Assembly: GCF_000799465.1 (NCBI RefSeq)
Contig: NZ_JUGU01000001.1
Span: 1,302,001 to 1,366,000 of the forward strand
Reading direction: 5' to 3'
Length of the DNA stretch: 64,000 nt
Source of the DNA: Psychroserpens sp. Hel_I_66
GTDB lineage: Bacteria; Bacteroidota; Bacteroidia; Flavobacteriales; Flavobacteriaceae
In this document: positions 54,422 to 62,844 of the stretch, piece after piece
How the letters are laid out: each line of letters begins with the position of its first letter
Numbering within the stretch: the first letter of the stretch is position 1
Program-made: the position numbers and the translations under genes
Notes under the pieces: generated by a model
What the model saw: only the letters and a program-made list of their open reading frames with translations
Told to the model about the DNA's origin: nothing
The model's database searches: none

Positions 54422-55474
54422 TTAAATTTTAATCCTGAGATTAGAAAGGTTCCAATCTCCATTTATTTTGTATTGCAATGTACCATTTTTTACAATTAAT
54501 GGTGCATCAAAATTATTAGTAAATAGACTCCCAGTGCCTAGGCCTTGTGGCAAATTGCTGTTTTGTTTAAACGTCCATTGTGCAATGGCATTAAGCCCAA
54601 TATTGCTTTCTAGAGCACTTGTAATCCACCAGCCAATGTTATGGTTTTCTGCTAAATTAATCCACTTTTCGCTCCCTTGAAACCCTCCAACCAACGTTGG
54701 TTTTAAAATAATGTATTGCGGATTTATTACGGTTAATAGTTCTTTCTTTTTGTCTTCGGAAAATATACCAATCAACTCTTCGTCTAAAGCAATTGGTAAA
54801 GGTGTCGTTTCACACAATTTCGCCATTTCCTGCCATTGACCTTGTTTGATGGGTTGTTCTATGGAATGAAGATCAAACTCTGATAATCGTTTCAGTTTTC
54901 CTAAAGCCTCTCGAGGTGAGAATGCACCATTGGCATCAACACGTAATTCAATATCCTTTGCTGAAAATTCTTGACGAATGGATTTTAGTAGTTCAATTTC
55001 CGAAGAAAAATCTATGGCTCCTATTTTCATTTTAATACATGAAAATCCGGTCTCTAGTTTGTCCTTGATTTGTTGCTTCATGAATGTTTTGTCTCCCATC
55101 CAAATCAATCCATTAATTGGGATTGGTTTTTGGTTTTGAGTAAATTGCGAAGGAAACAGATTAAAACCATCTTCACTTTCTAATGACTTGAAAGCCATTT
55201 CCAATCCTATTTGAATGCTAGGGAATTCAATAAGTTCAGCAAGCAAAACTTCTAATCCTAAATTAATATTATCGCAAGTAAATTGGAGTTTTTCTTCAAA
55301 ATCTGGTCGGTCATCAACACTCAATCCTTTGAACATTCCACATTCGCCGATGCCTTTTTTATCGTATCGCTCTAAAACGATCAACCATGTATCTTTGGTT
55401 TTTAGGATGCCACGAGAAGTACCACTTGGATTTTTAAAATGAAGTGAATAAGGTTTGAAGGTCGCTTTTATCAT
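54422..55474 (-). CDS. menC: o-Succinylbenzoate synthase
   Basis: 350 aa of the enolase superfamily. The general acid/base lysine is in CIKMKIGAIDF, the metal ligands are in RVDANGAF (Asp), SIEQP (Glu) and ALDEEL (Asp), and the second lysine lies in ILKPTLVGG. It dehydrates SHCHC to o-succinylbenzoate in menaquinone synthesis. Its stop lies 10 nt from the CPBP start. Confidence 0.92.
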   Translation of the reverse strand: MIKATFKPYSLHFKNPSGTSRGILKTKDTWLIVLERYDKKGIGECGMFKGLSVDDRPDFEEKLQFTCDNINLGLEVLLAELIEFPSIQIGLEMAFKSLESEDGFNLFPSQFTQNQKPIPINGLIWMGDKTFMKQQIKDKLETGFSCIKMKIGAIDFSSEIELLKSIRQEFSAKDIELRVDANGAFSPREALGKLKRLSEFDLHSIEQPIKQGQWQEMAKLCETTPLPIALDEELIGIFSEDKKKELLTVINPQYIILKPTLVGGFQGSEKWINLAENHNIGWWITSALESNIGLNAIAQWTFKQNSNLPQGLGTGSLFTNNFDAPLIVKNGTLQYKINGDWNLSNLRIKI

Positions 55475-55520
55475 CTACACAAAAGTAAAGAAACTTGTAT
55501 GATTTAAGGTTTGAAAATAG

Positions 55521-56210
55521 TTAGAAATTATGATGAAAACTTAGTTGCAATTGTGCTTTCCCAATGGCATCGGTTTTTTGATTCATCCAGCCTAACTGAA
55601 ATTTCATTCCTTGTTTTAGTACGTAGCCAAGACCTAAATAGGTTCGGTTTCTATCAAAGAATTCTACTTCTCTATTATCACCTATATCACGTTGACCATT
55701 GACGAAGAGTTCATTATAAAGCGCTGCGTAAAATACTCCTTTCTCTAATGTGCTTTTGTTGAATGGAATGTTCATGAACAGGTTATAGCGGTATCGTGTT
55801 CTAAAATCTTGATCCTCTACAAATCGTTGCTCGTACCTAAAACGGTGGGTCAAAAAGACTCTATTTCCTAGTTTTTGAGGGATTAATGCTTCTTGATAGA
55901 TTCTACTTTCGGCTGATGTTTCGTTACTTTCACCAAAGGCTCCTGAAGTTATGTGAGCATATCCCAAAGTGAACTTTGCGTTTACTCCAGTTGGTCTGTA
56001 GGTGAATCCAGATCGTAATAAAAGTTGTTCTAGATCGCCTCCTAAATTCCAATTTCTATATTGAACATCACCTTGAATCCCAAATTTACTGTCTTTAAAT
56101 TGTGCATCATAAAAATACATGTACCATGCTCCTGTTTTGCCAGCTTCTACTTGCGCAAAAGATTGTATTGATAAACATAAGAGTAAAATAAGTGTGAATT
56201 TTAATTTCAT
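55521..56210 (-). CDS. DUF2490 family outer-membrane protein
   Basis: 229 aa from the ATG at 56208-56210 (MKLKFTLILLLCLSIQSFAQ); the longer frame to 56291 has no signal-like start. A signal peptide precedes a beta-barrel-like sequence (GAWYMYFYDAQFKDSKFGIQ, then RYEQRF and YRYNLFMNIPF), ending with an aromatic strand LQLSFHHNF. This fits DUF2490, small outer-membrane barrels of unknown function in Bacteroidota. It lies inside the menaquinone cluster, 46 nt upstream of menC. Confidence 0.8.
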   Translation of the reverse strand: MKLKFTLILLLCLSIQSFAQVEAGKTGAWYMYFYDAQFKDSKFGIQGDVQYRNWNLGGDLEQLLLRSGFTYRPTGVNAKFTLGYAHITSGAFGESNETSAESRIYQEALIPQKLGNRVFLTHRFRYEQRFVEDQDFRTRYRYNLFMNIPFNKSTLEKGVFYAALYNELFVNGQRDIGDNREVEFFDRNRTYLGLGYVLKQGMKFQLGWMNQKTDAIGKAQLQLSFHHNF

Positions 56211-56328
56211 AGTTGATGGGCTTTTTATGCAAAATAACACTGAAAAATCAACTTTGAAAACTAAGTGTCTCAAATAACAGATGTTTAACAATTTTAGAAT
56301 TTTAAATATGAGAAAATTTAAACGAACA

Positions 56329-57006
56329 TTATAATTCTATACTCTCACCTATTTCTAAAAGCATTAAATCCTTGTTCTTATCAAAAAATTTGCGTTTGGC
56401 CATTTCATGGTCAATTTCGATATACCCAAAAGTATCAAAGTGATAACCTAAAATCTTATCGCACTCTACAAAATCACTTGCTATAATAGCTTCGTCAACT
56501 CCCATTGTAAAGTTATCTCCTATTGGCAAAACAGCTAAATCTAATTTTGTGAATAATGGGATCAATTTCATATCCATAGTCAAAGCAGTATCACCAGCAA
56601 TATATATGTTTTTGCGTTCTCCTTCAATGACGAATCCGCCAGGTTGGCCACCATAGCTACCATCTGGAAAAGATGATGTATGAATAGCATTAACATATTT
56701 TACATTACCAAATTCAAAATCCCATTGTCCTCCATGATTCATGGGATGATTTTCTATGTCTAAACCATCAAAGTGATTTGCTACCTCAAAGTTAGATACG
56801 ACAACCGCTCCTGTTCTTTTTGCTATAGCTTCTACATCTAAAATATGATCTTGATGCGCGTGTGTAACTAAAATATAGTCTGCCTTTAAAGTTTCTATAT
56901 CAATGTGTGATGCTTTAGGGTTTCCTGTTATAAATGGATCTACTAAAATATGAATGTCATCAATTTTGATACCCAAAGAGGCATGACCGTAAAATGTAAT
57001 TTGCAT
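56329..57006 (-). CDS. UPF0173 metal-dependent hydrolase (UlaG-like)
   Basis: 225 aa MBL fold. The full metal motif is visible: VTHAHQDHILD, then AIHTSSFPDGSYGGQPGGF, IYIAGDTALT and GYHFDTFGYIEID. The family is found widely in bacteria, resembles the L-ascorbate-6-phosphate lactonase, and its natural substrate is unknown. Unlike the lipoprotein at 43.9 kb it has the complete HxHxDH. It lies on the minus strand between the menaquinone genes. Confidence 0.85.
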   Translation of the reverse strand: MQITFYGHASLGIKIDDIHILVDPFITGNPKASHIDIETLKADYILVTHAHQDHILDVEAIAKRTGAVVVSNFEVANHFDGLDIENHPMNHGGQWDFEFGNVKYVNAIHTSSFPDGSYGGQPGGFVIEGERKNIYIAGDTALTMDMKLIPLFTKLDLAVLPIGDNFTMGVDEAIIASDFVECDKILGYHFDTFGYIEIDHEMAKRKFFDKNKDLMLLEIGESIEL

Positions 57007-57050
57007 TTTTTTATTTTTAAAATTATTGGAATATTACCGTAAAATACAAA

Positions 57051-57089
57051 AAAAACTCAGACAGATTTGAAGAAATTGTCTGAGTTTTT
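57051..57089 (-). terminator. Terminator after menA
   Basis: AAAAACTCAGACA and TGTCTGAGTTTTT form a stem around an A/T-rich loop; the T run lies on both sides. It lies 112 bases after menA. Confidence 0.9.
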
Positions 57090-57200
57090 AAGCCCCAAAT
57101 TTTATTGCCAACATAAAAGCAAATCAATGCCGACCTACAAAATTTCAAGAACTAAATTAGTTATTAATTATTTGAAAACCAAATATTTATAAAATTATTT

Positions 57201-58106
57201 TTATAAAATATATCCAATACCCAAAAGAACAGATAACAAAAATGATGATAATGCCAGCACTTTTAATTGTGGATCAAAGTCTTTTGGTGAAGTTGCTTTT
57301 CTTACCTTATTGATGTGTATTATTAAAGGGATATAAGCAATGTAAAATAAAAAGATCGTAAAATTTGAGAAATATAAAATGGAAAATAACATAGATACCA
57401 GTATTGCTAAAACAATCAAAGTAATATGGTATATTTTTGCTTTCTCTTTGCCCAATTTTACTGCGAGCGTTATTTTTTCTGATGATTTATCAGTCTCAAG
57501 ATCCCTCATATTGTTAAGGTTCAAAACACCCATGCTCAATAACCCAATCGTGATTGCGGGTAACCAGACGTGATGATCAATATGTTTTGTGTAAAGAAAA
57601 TAACTGCCTACAACGCTTACAATTCCGAAGAAAATAAAAACAAATATATCTCCTAAACCTTTGTATCCATAAGGTGAACTACCAACAGTATAATTGATTG
57701 CTGCATATATAGAAACCCCAGAAAGTAAAAAAAATAGTAGAGCATAAAGCAGGTACTTACTGCCAAATGAGGCAAGAACAAGCGCAACGGTCAATATGAT
57801 AACGACAAGAATATTAAATCTTATACCCTCAAACATCTCTTGTGGTGTTATAGCTCCACTTTGAATAGCTCTTTTGGGACCTATTCTATCATCGTTATCT
57901 GTTCCTCTCATACCATCACCGTAGTCATTAGCTATATTGGAAAGAATTTGCAACGCAATGGTCAATAACATAGCAAGTACAAAGATAAGCACATCAAAAG
58001 CGCCATTATAATGCGCTAAACAGCTTCCTATTATTATTCCTGAAACAGATAATGGCAAGGTGCGTAATCTAAAAGCAGATAACCAAGGTTTGACTTTTTT
58101 AAACAT
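57201..58106 (-). CDS. menA: 1,4-Dihydroxy-2-naphthoate polyprenyltransferase
   Basis: 301 aa UbiA-type membrane prenyltransferase with eight to nine helices. The first aspartate-rich site is NIANDYGDGMRGTDNDD and the second is NNMRDLETDKSSEK; both bind the polyprenyl diphosphate through Mg2+. It attaches the isoprenoid tail to DHNA in menaquinone synthesis. Its start lies 15 nt after the menB stop, so they share one message ending at the terminator at 57.05 kb. Confidence 0.92.
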   Translation of the reverse strand: MFKKVKPWLSAFRLRTLPLSVSGIIIGSCLAHYNGAFDVLIFVLAMLLTIALQILSNIANDYGDGMRGTDNDDRIGPKRAIQSGAITPQEMFEGIRFNILVVIILTVALVLASFGSKYLLYALLFFLLSGVSIYAAINYTVGSSPYGYKGLGDIFVFIFFGIVSVVGSYFLYTKHIDHHVWLPAITIGLLSMGVLNLNNMRDLETDKSSEKITLAVKLGKEKAKIYHITLIVLAILVSMLFSILYFSNFTIFLFYIAYIPLIIHINKVRKATSPKDFDPQLKVLALSSFLLSVLLGIGYIL

Positions 58107-58121
58107 AGAGTGAATTGATAT

Positions 58122-58961
58122 TTACGGAATCCACTTTTTATCAAAGTTAGGCTTGCGCTTTTCTAAAAACGCATCCCTACCCTCTTTTGCTTCATCTGTC
58201 ATATATGCCAATCTCGTAGCTTCTCCAGCAAAGACTTGTTGGCCAACCATACCATCGTCTGTTAAATTCATTGCGAATTTTAACATTTTTATGGATGTTG
58301 GTGACTTTGCCAATATTTCCTGAGCCCATTCATAGGCTGTAGTTTCTAAATCGTCATGAGGTATTACTGCATTTACCATTCCCATGTCGTAAGCTTCTTG
58401 TGCGGAGTAATTTCTTCCGAGGAAAAAAATCTCACGCGCACGTTTTTGACCAACCATTTTTGCTAAATACGCAGACCCGTAACCACCATCAAAACTTGTG
58501 ACATCTGCATCGGTTTGTTTAAATATGGCATGTTCTTTACTTGCCAAGGTTAAATCGCAAACAACATGAAGACTGTGACCACCTCCAACTGCCCAACCAG
58601 GAACCACTGCTATGACTGCTTTTGGCATAAACCTAATTAACCTTTGAACCTCTAAAATATTTAGACGATGATAGCCATCTTCTCCAACGTAGCCTTGATG
58701 TCCTCTTGCCTTTTGGTCGCCTCCAGAGCAAAAGCTCCATATGCCATCTTTTGTTGATGGACCTTCCGCAGATAATAGAACGACGCCAATATTTACATCT
58801 TCTCCAGCATCATAAAAAGCATCATAAAGTTCACTGGTTGTTTTTGGTCGAAACGCATTTCTAACATTTGGTCTATTAAATGCTATTCTCGCCACTCCAT
58901 TGCATTTTTTATAGGTAATATCTTCATAGGTTTTTGCTGTGACCCATTCGGCTTTTTTCAT
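58122..58961 (-). CDS. menB: 1,4-Dihydroxy-2-naphthoyl-CoA synthase
   Basis: 279 aa crotonase fold. FCSGGDQKARGHQGYVGEDG and VVPGWAVGGGHSLHVVCDLTLAS hold the oxyanion hole, and TSFDGGYGSAYLAKMVG and FLGRNYSAQEAYDMGMVNAV are family segments. It cyclises o-succinylbenzoyl-CoA to DHNA-CoA. Upstream on the same strand lies the CvfB gene, separated by a decayed gene. Confidence 0.95.
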   Translation of the reverse strand: MKKAEWVTAKTYEDITYKKCNGVARIAFNRPNVRNAFRPKTTSELYDAFYDAGEDVNIGVVLLSAEGPSTKDGIWSFCSGGDQKARGHQGYVGEDGYHRLNILEVQRLIRFMPKAVIAVVPGWAVGGGHSLHVVCDLTLASKEHAIFKQTDADVTSFDGGYGSAYLAKMVGQKRAREIFFLGRNYSAQEAYDMGMVNAVIPHDDLETTAYEWAQEILAKSPTSIKMLKFAMNLTDDGMVGQQVFAGEATRLAYMTDEAKEGRDAFLEKRKPNFDKKWIP

Positions 58962-59194
58962 ATTTGTAATATTTGTAGCAAAAATACTGCTTTTATTAAA
59001 ATACCATACTATTAATATACTACCTCTATTAGCTATTAATTTCTAAATTACTACTTACTAGTGAATTATGTGACTTATTAAAAAATCGCTTGTTTTAAAA
59101 TAGGCGACTATTTTAGATTACTTAGTTGTCAATAAAAACATATTTAGGGATAGGGCTATCTTAAAATCTAACCTTGCCTCACAAATAATCAAGC

Positions 59195-59575
59195 GTGAAA
59201 CATCTCAATCTGGTAAACTCACTTTTTAACCATACTGCTGTTGTAGAATTTAACGAAGGTATTCATACCAATTTAAATTCTTGCAAGTAAACCATCATTG
59301 ACCTTTTCAATTACTTCGGAAATGAAACACCTTTTGGTATCGTCCTAAACCGAGTACATTTTTACTCAATAGGCGTAATGGAAATAATGAAATAAGATCT
59401 ATTTGCCCAACCCTTATCTCAGGAATTGTTAGATATGACCAAGCTTATCAAATGAACACTGAAAATTGAAAGTCCATACCGCAGCTAAACTAATATTAGC
59501 TTTGATAATTTATATGAAGGATTGGATGTTGTTTTTAAAAAGGTATTAAAACATAAAAAAGCATCAATCAACTAA
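59195..59575 (+). pseudogene. Gene remnant with four in-frame nonsense codons
   Basis: From the GTG at 59195 one frame runs without indel to TAA at 59573-59575 and reads like a normal protein of about 126 residues (HLNLVNSLFNHTAVVEFNEG, DLFNYFGNETPFGIVLNR, DLFAQPLSQELLDMTKLIK, SFDNLYEGLDVVFKKVLKHK). It is broken by TAA, TAA, TGA and TAA at about codons 32, 67, 87 and 97. Each stop can be one C-to-T change from CAA or CGA, consistent with slow decay of a silent gene. I do not recognise the family. It ends inside the 3' end of the CvfB gene, on the opposite strand. Confidence 0.75.
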
Positions 59576-60400
59576 CCTAATTCCATCGTCTTCAATAACA
59601 ATTAAACGTTGTCTGTAAAGTGTGCCGATTGCTTTTTTAAAGGTTTTTTTACTCATCTGTAATTCGCGCTTAATATCCTCAGGGTTGGATTTATCATTAA
59701 GACCAAGAAAACCATCAGAGCTATCCTCAAGATACTGCATTACCAAATCTGCATTGGGCTCAATTTTACGATAGCCAATTTTACCTAAAACAATATCCAG
59801 TTTGTTGTCATTACGTACTTTCTTGACAAATCCCTTCAATTTATCGCCAACGCTCAAATCCTTAAAAATATCTTCGGAAAAGATAAGTCCTAAGTGCATT
59901 TTATTAACAATCACGTTCATTCCTAAATCTGATGGATGCGATACTATTAAATCTACCTCATCAAATTGCTGTACTGTTAACTCTTTATTATCTAAAAATT
60001 GGTTTGTCTTACTTGAAGCCACCAATCTATCTGTTTCTTCATCGAGATAGCAGTAGATCAAATACCAGCCACCAGCTTTCATTTTAAATGCTTGTTCTTG
60101 AAACGGGCAAAATAGTTCCTTTACCATTCCCCAATCTAAAAACGCACCGTGTTGGGTAACTTGGTTGCATCTTAATAAAGCAAAATCATCACGAGTTACA
60201 TATGGTTTATCGGTTACCGCTACTGGACGCTCTTCATTATCTAAATAGACAAAAACCTCAATTTCATCCCAAATTTGAAACGCTTCAGGAACATAGCGGT
60301 TTGGCAACAAAACCTCATTATCATCAGCATCTGAAAGGTATATACCCTGTTCTGTTTCTCGTATTATTTCTAATGTGTTGTAATCTCCAATTCTTATCAT
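59564..60400 (-). CDS. CvfB family S1 RNA-binding protein
   Basis: 278 aa. Three S1-like OB segments are followed by a C-terminal winged helix (DIKRELQMSKKTFKKAIGTLYRQRLIVIEDDGI), as in the conserved virulence factor B. It binds RNA and affects expression in Firmicutes; in this phylum the role is unproven. The menaquinone genes on the same strand suggest frequent co-location, not shared function. Its 3' end overlaps the gene remnant by 12 bases. Confidence 0.88.
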   Translation of the reverse strand: MIRIGDYNTLEIIRETEQGIYLSDADDNEVLLPNRYVPEAFQIWDEIEVFVYLDNEERPVAVTDKPYVTRDDFALLRCNQVTQHGAFLDWGMVKELFCPFQEQAFKMKAGGWYLIYCYLDEETDRLVASSKTNQFLDNKELTVQQFDEVDLIVSHPSDLGMNVIVNKMHLGLIFSEDIFKDLSVGDKLKGFVKKVRNDNKLDIVLGKIGYRKIEPNADLVMQYLEDSSDGFLGLNDKSNPEDIKRELQMSKKTFKKAIGTLYRQRLIVIEDDGIRLVD

Positions 60401-60512
60401 GCGCCAAAGATAATTAAAAAGAGGTTTAGATAATATTGATTTTTAACTTATGATAGCAGCAATGCAATTTTTATAAAAAGGCAATTGGCTGTTGTTTTAA
60501 AATTTCAGAAAT

Positions 60513-60539
60513 AAAAAAAAGCGTTACCAATGTAACGCT
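60513..60539 (-). terminator. Terminator after the DUF2853 gene
   Basis: AGCGTTAC and GTAACGCT pair around CAAT, and on the minus strand a run of eight T follows. Confidence 0.85.
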
Positions 60540-60563
60540 ATATATAAATTGTATCAAATAATT

Positions 60564-60905
60564 CTATTTGTAAACTGACTCTTTTTTAAAATGTTTAGCT
60601 AATAAATAATAAACTACAGCTCTGTATTTGTTTCTGTTGGATTTCCCGTATTTTTCAATAACTGTATGAATCGCTTTATCTAATTCTGGACTATCCTTTA
60701 ATCCCAGTTTTTTGATCAAGAAATTATTTTTAACTGTTGCCAATTCAGATTCATCTGTGCCAGAAACTGTTGCTGAGTCTGCATTATAAATTGATGGACC
60801 GCAACCTATGGTTACTTTTGTCAATAAATCCATATCTGGAGTCTCACCGCATTTCTCTTTTAAATCTTCTGCATATTTTGCTATTAAATCATCTCTTTTG
60901 CTCAT
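60564..60905 (-). CDS. DUF2853 family protein
   Basis: 113 aa, small helical cytoplasmic protein. SKRDDLIAKYAEDLKEKCGE and the internal GCGPSIYNADSATVSGTDESE segment are characteristic of DUF2853, common in Bacteroidota and Proteobacteria, with unknown function. It lies between menD and the CvfB gene, with its own terminator, in the usual place beside the menaquinone genes. Confidence 0.88.
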   Translation of the reverse strand: MSKRDDLIAKYAEDLKEKCGETPDMDLLTKVTIGCGPSIYNADSATVSGTDESELATVKNNFLIKKLGLKDSPELDKAIHTVIEKYGKSNRNKYRAVVYYLLAKHFKKESVYK

Positions 60906-60990
60906 TTTAGTTATTGTTTTTAGTTATTAAATAATTGCTTAATAAATATAGTTAAATATTGGAAAACTAAAAACTTAGGGTATTAGAAAT

Positions 60991-62751
60991 TTATTTGATG
61001 TATTTAAAGTAATCTAAGAGGATGGTGTCGTTTTTTGTTCTAGGAGTAAAAATCTCTAGTAATCGTGGCTTTTTGGACTTGTTGTAAAACGGTGCTAAAA
61101 GTGTTTCTAATTCTTCTTCATTACGTGCAGTGCTGTATTCAAAATTATACATTTCGCATAATTGTTTAGCGGTTAGTTGGTGCTGGGTTTCAAAGAAATA
61201 ATCAAAGTTAGGCGTGTTTTTATGTCCTGGTAAGATTCTAAAAATTCCGCCTCCATTGTTGTTTACGACCACGATTCTGAAATTATTGGGTATGTAATTA
61301 TTCCATAGCGCATTGCTATCGTAAAAGAAACTCAAATCTCCAGTTATAAACGTGGTTTGTTTAGGGTTTGCTACTGCACAGCCTATTGCTGTAGAGGTGC
61401 TACCGTCTATACCACTTGTGCCACGATTACAATAGACCTCAATACTTGGGTTCATTTTAAATAACTGAGCGTATCGTATTGCTGAACTGTTAGCTAATTG
61501 TAAAATCGTTTTTTTTGGTAATGACTTTAGCACAGCGCTAAATACTTTAAAATCACTAAAAGGAATCTGTTTTAAATATTCTAAATGTTTTTTATGTCTA
61601 TGCTGTTTAACCATAGACCATTTTTCTAAATAACTGCTTTTTGTGACGTGGGTTATTTTTGGCAGGAATTCAGCAAAAAAATCATTCGGTTTTGCCACGA
61701 TATGCTTGTCTAAAGCAAAAAAAGTGTCATTGGCCATTTTCTCTCCAATATGCCAATGATGTTTGGGTTGAAATTGTCTTAAAAATGCTTTTATTTTTTT
61801 CGAAATTATCAGTCCACCTATTGTCACTAAAATATCTGGCTGCAACTCCTTAAAATCCTTCTCATCTAAAGGTGCTATTATTTTATCAATACTCTCAAAA
61901 AATTGTGGATGATGGATATTGGATGTTGTTTCAGAAAATAAAACAACGCTATCATCATTTGCCAATTCTTCAAGCCATTTTTGATCTATTTGATTAGGAT
62001 TTAAAACACCTACCAAAACCATTTTTTTCTTGGACACGTACCACTCATCAATACAGTCTTTCAATTCAGCCTGATCAATTTTTGAGGGTTTTGTGCCAAA
62101 ATCCTCTAATTCTGGATTTACAGATAATTGTTTCACAGTTTCATAAAGCGGTTCGTCAAAAGGGATATTTATGTGTACTGGGCCTTTATTAAAATACGCC
62201 AAATCGATCGCTCTATTAATCTCTTCCTCATTGTAGGATTGAATACTTTGTTGCAACCCCAAAATACGCTCAAGCTTATTTTCTAAGCTTTTAAATATTG
62301 GAAGCTCATCTTTATCTGAAACCCCATGCTCATCCTTTATATCTAATTTAAGATTTACCGAATATAGAATGTGATTTTGAAATACGTCTTTTTGATTTAT
62401 AGTTTGTCCGTCGCCAATACCAATTAAATGTTTTGGTCTATCTGCGGAAAGAACAACCAGAGGAATATCACTATAAAAAGCCTCTGCAATTGCAGGATAA
62501 TAATTTAACAATGCGCTTCCCGAGGTACAGACTACAGCTGTTGGCTCACCAATTTGCTGGGCGATACCCAATGCAAAAAACGCTGCACATCTCTCATCTA
62601 CGATACTATAGCAATTAAAAGATTCATCGTTTGTAAATCCAAGAGTTAATGGAGCGTTTCTACTTCCCGGAGAAATAATTATGTGCTTTATGTTCTTGAG
62701 CTTACATAATTGAATAACAGTTTGTGCAAGCGGAATTTTAGGGTATATCAT
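60991..62751 (-). CDS. menD: SEPHCHC synthase (MenD)
   Basis: 586 aa ThDP enzyme. The N-terminal IISPGSRNAPLTLGF and DERCAAFFALGIAQ carry the catalytic glutamate and isochorismate contacts. The C-terminal half has the ThDP motif TGDLSFFYDSNALWNN and the second contact NNGGGIFRILPG. It joins 2-oxoglutarate and isochorismate to SEPHCHC, the first committed step of menaquinone synthesis. menF, menH and a DHNA-CoA thioesterase are not in the window. Upstream lies the GT9 gene on the same strand. Confidence 0.94.
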   Translation of the reverse strand: MIYPKIPLAQTVIQLCKLKNIKHIIISPGSRNAPLTLGFTNDESFNCYSIVDERCAAFFALGIAQQIGEPTAVVCTSGSALLNYYPAIAEAFYSDIPLVVLSADRPKHLIGIGDGQTINQKDVFQNHILYSVNLKLDIKDEHGVSDKDELPIFKSLENKLERILGLQQSIQSYNEEEINRAIDLAYFNKGPVHINIPFDEPLYETVKQLSVNPELEDFGTKPSKIDQAELKDCIDEWYVSKKKMVLVGVLNPNQIDQKWLEELANDDSVVLFSETTSNIHHPQFFESIDKIIAPLDEKDFKELQPDILVTIGGLIISKKIKAFLRQFQPKHHWHIGEKMANDTFFALDKHIVAKPNDFFAEFLPKITHVTKSSYLEKWSMVKQHRHKKHLEYLKQIPFSDFKVFSAVLKSLPKKTILQLANSSAIRYAQLFKMNPSIEVYCNRGTSGIDGSTSTAIGCAVANPKQTTFITGDLSFFYDSNALWNNYIPNNFRIVVVNNNGGGIFRILPGHKNTPNFDYFFETQHQLTAKQLCEMYNFEYSTARNEEELETLLAPFYNKSKKPRLLEIFTPRTKNDTILLDYFKYIK

Positions 62752-62844
62752 CTTAATACAAATATAAAACGATTAGATTAAAGAAGAATTATTATTGCAT
62801 GCATTTGGCAAATAATAAGCAAATTAGTTTTACAATCACAGTAA

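Noticed and set aside
59195-59575. Stop-codon readthrough or recoding of the gene remnant
   Set aside because: Four stops of two kinds in 126 codons and ordinary stop use elsewhere in the window argue for decay.
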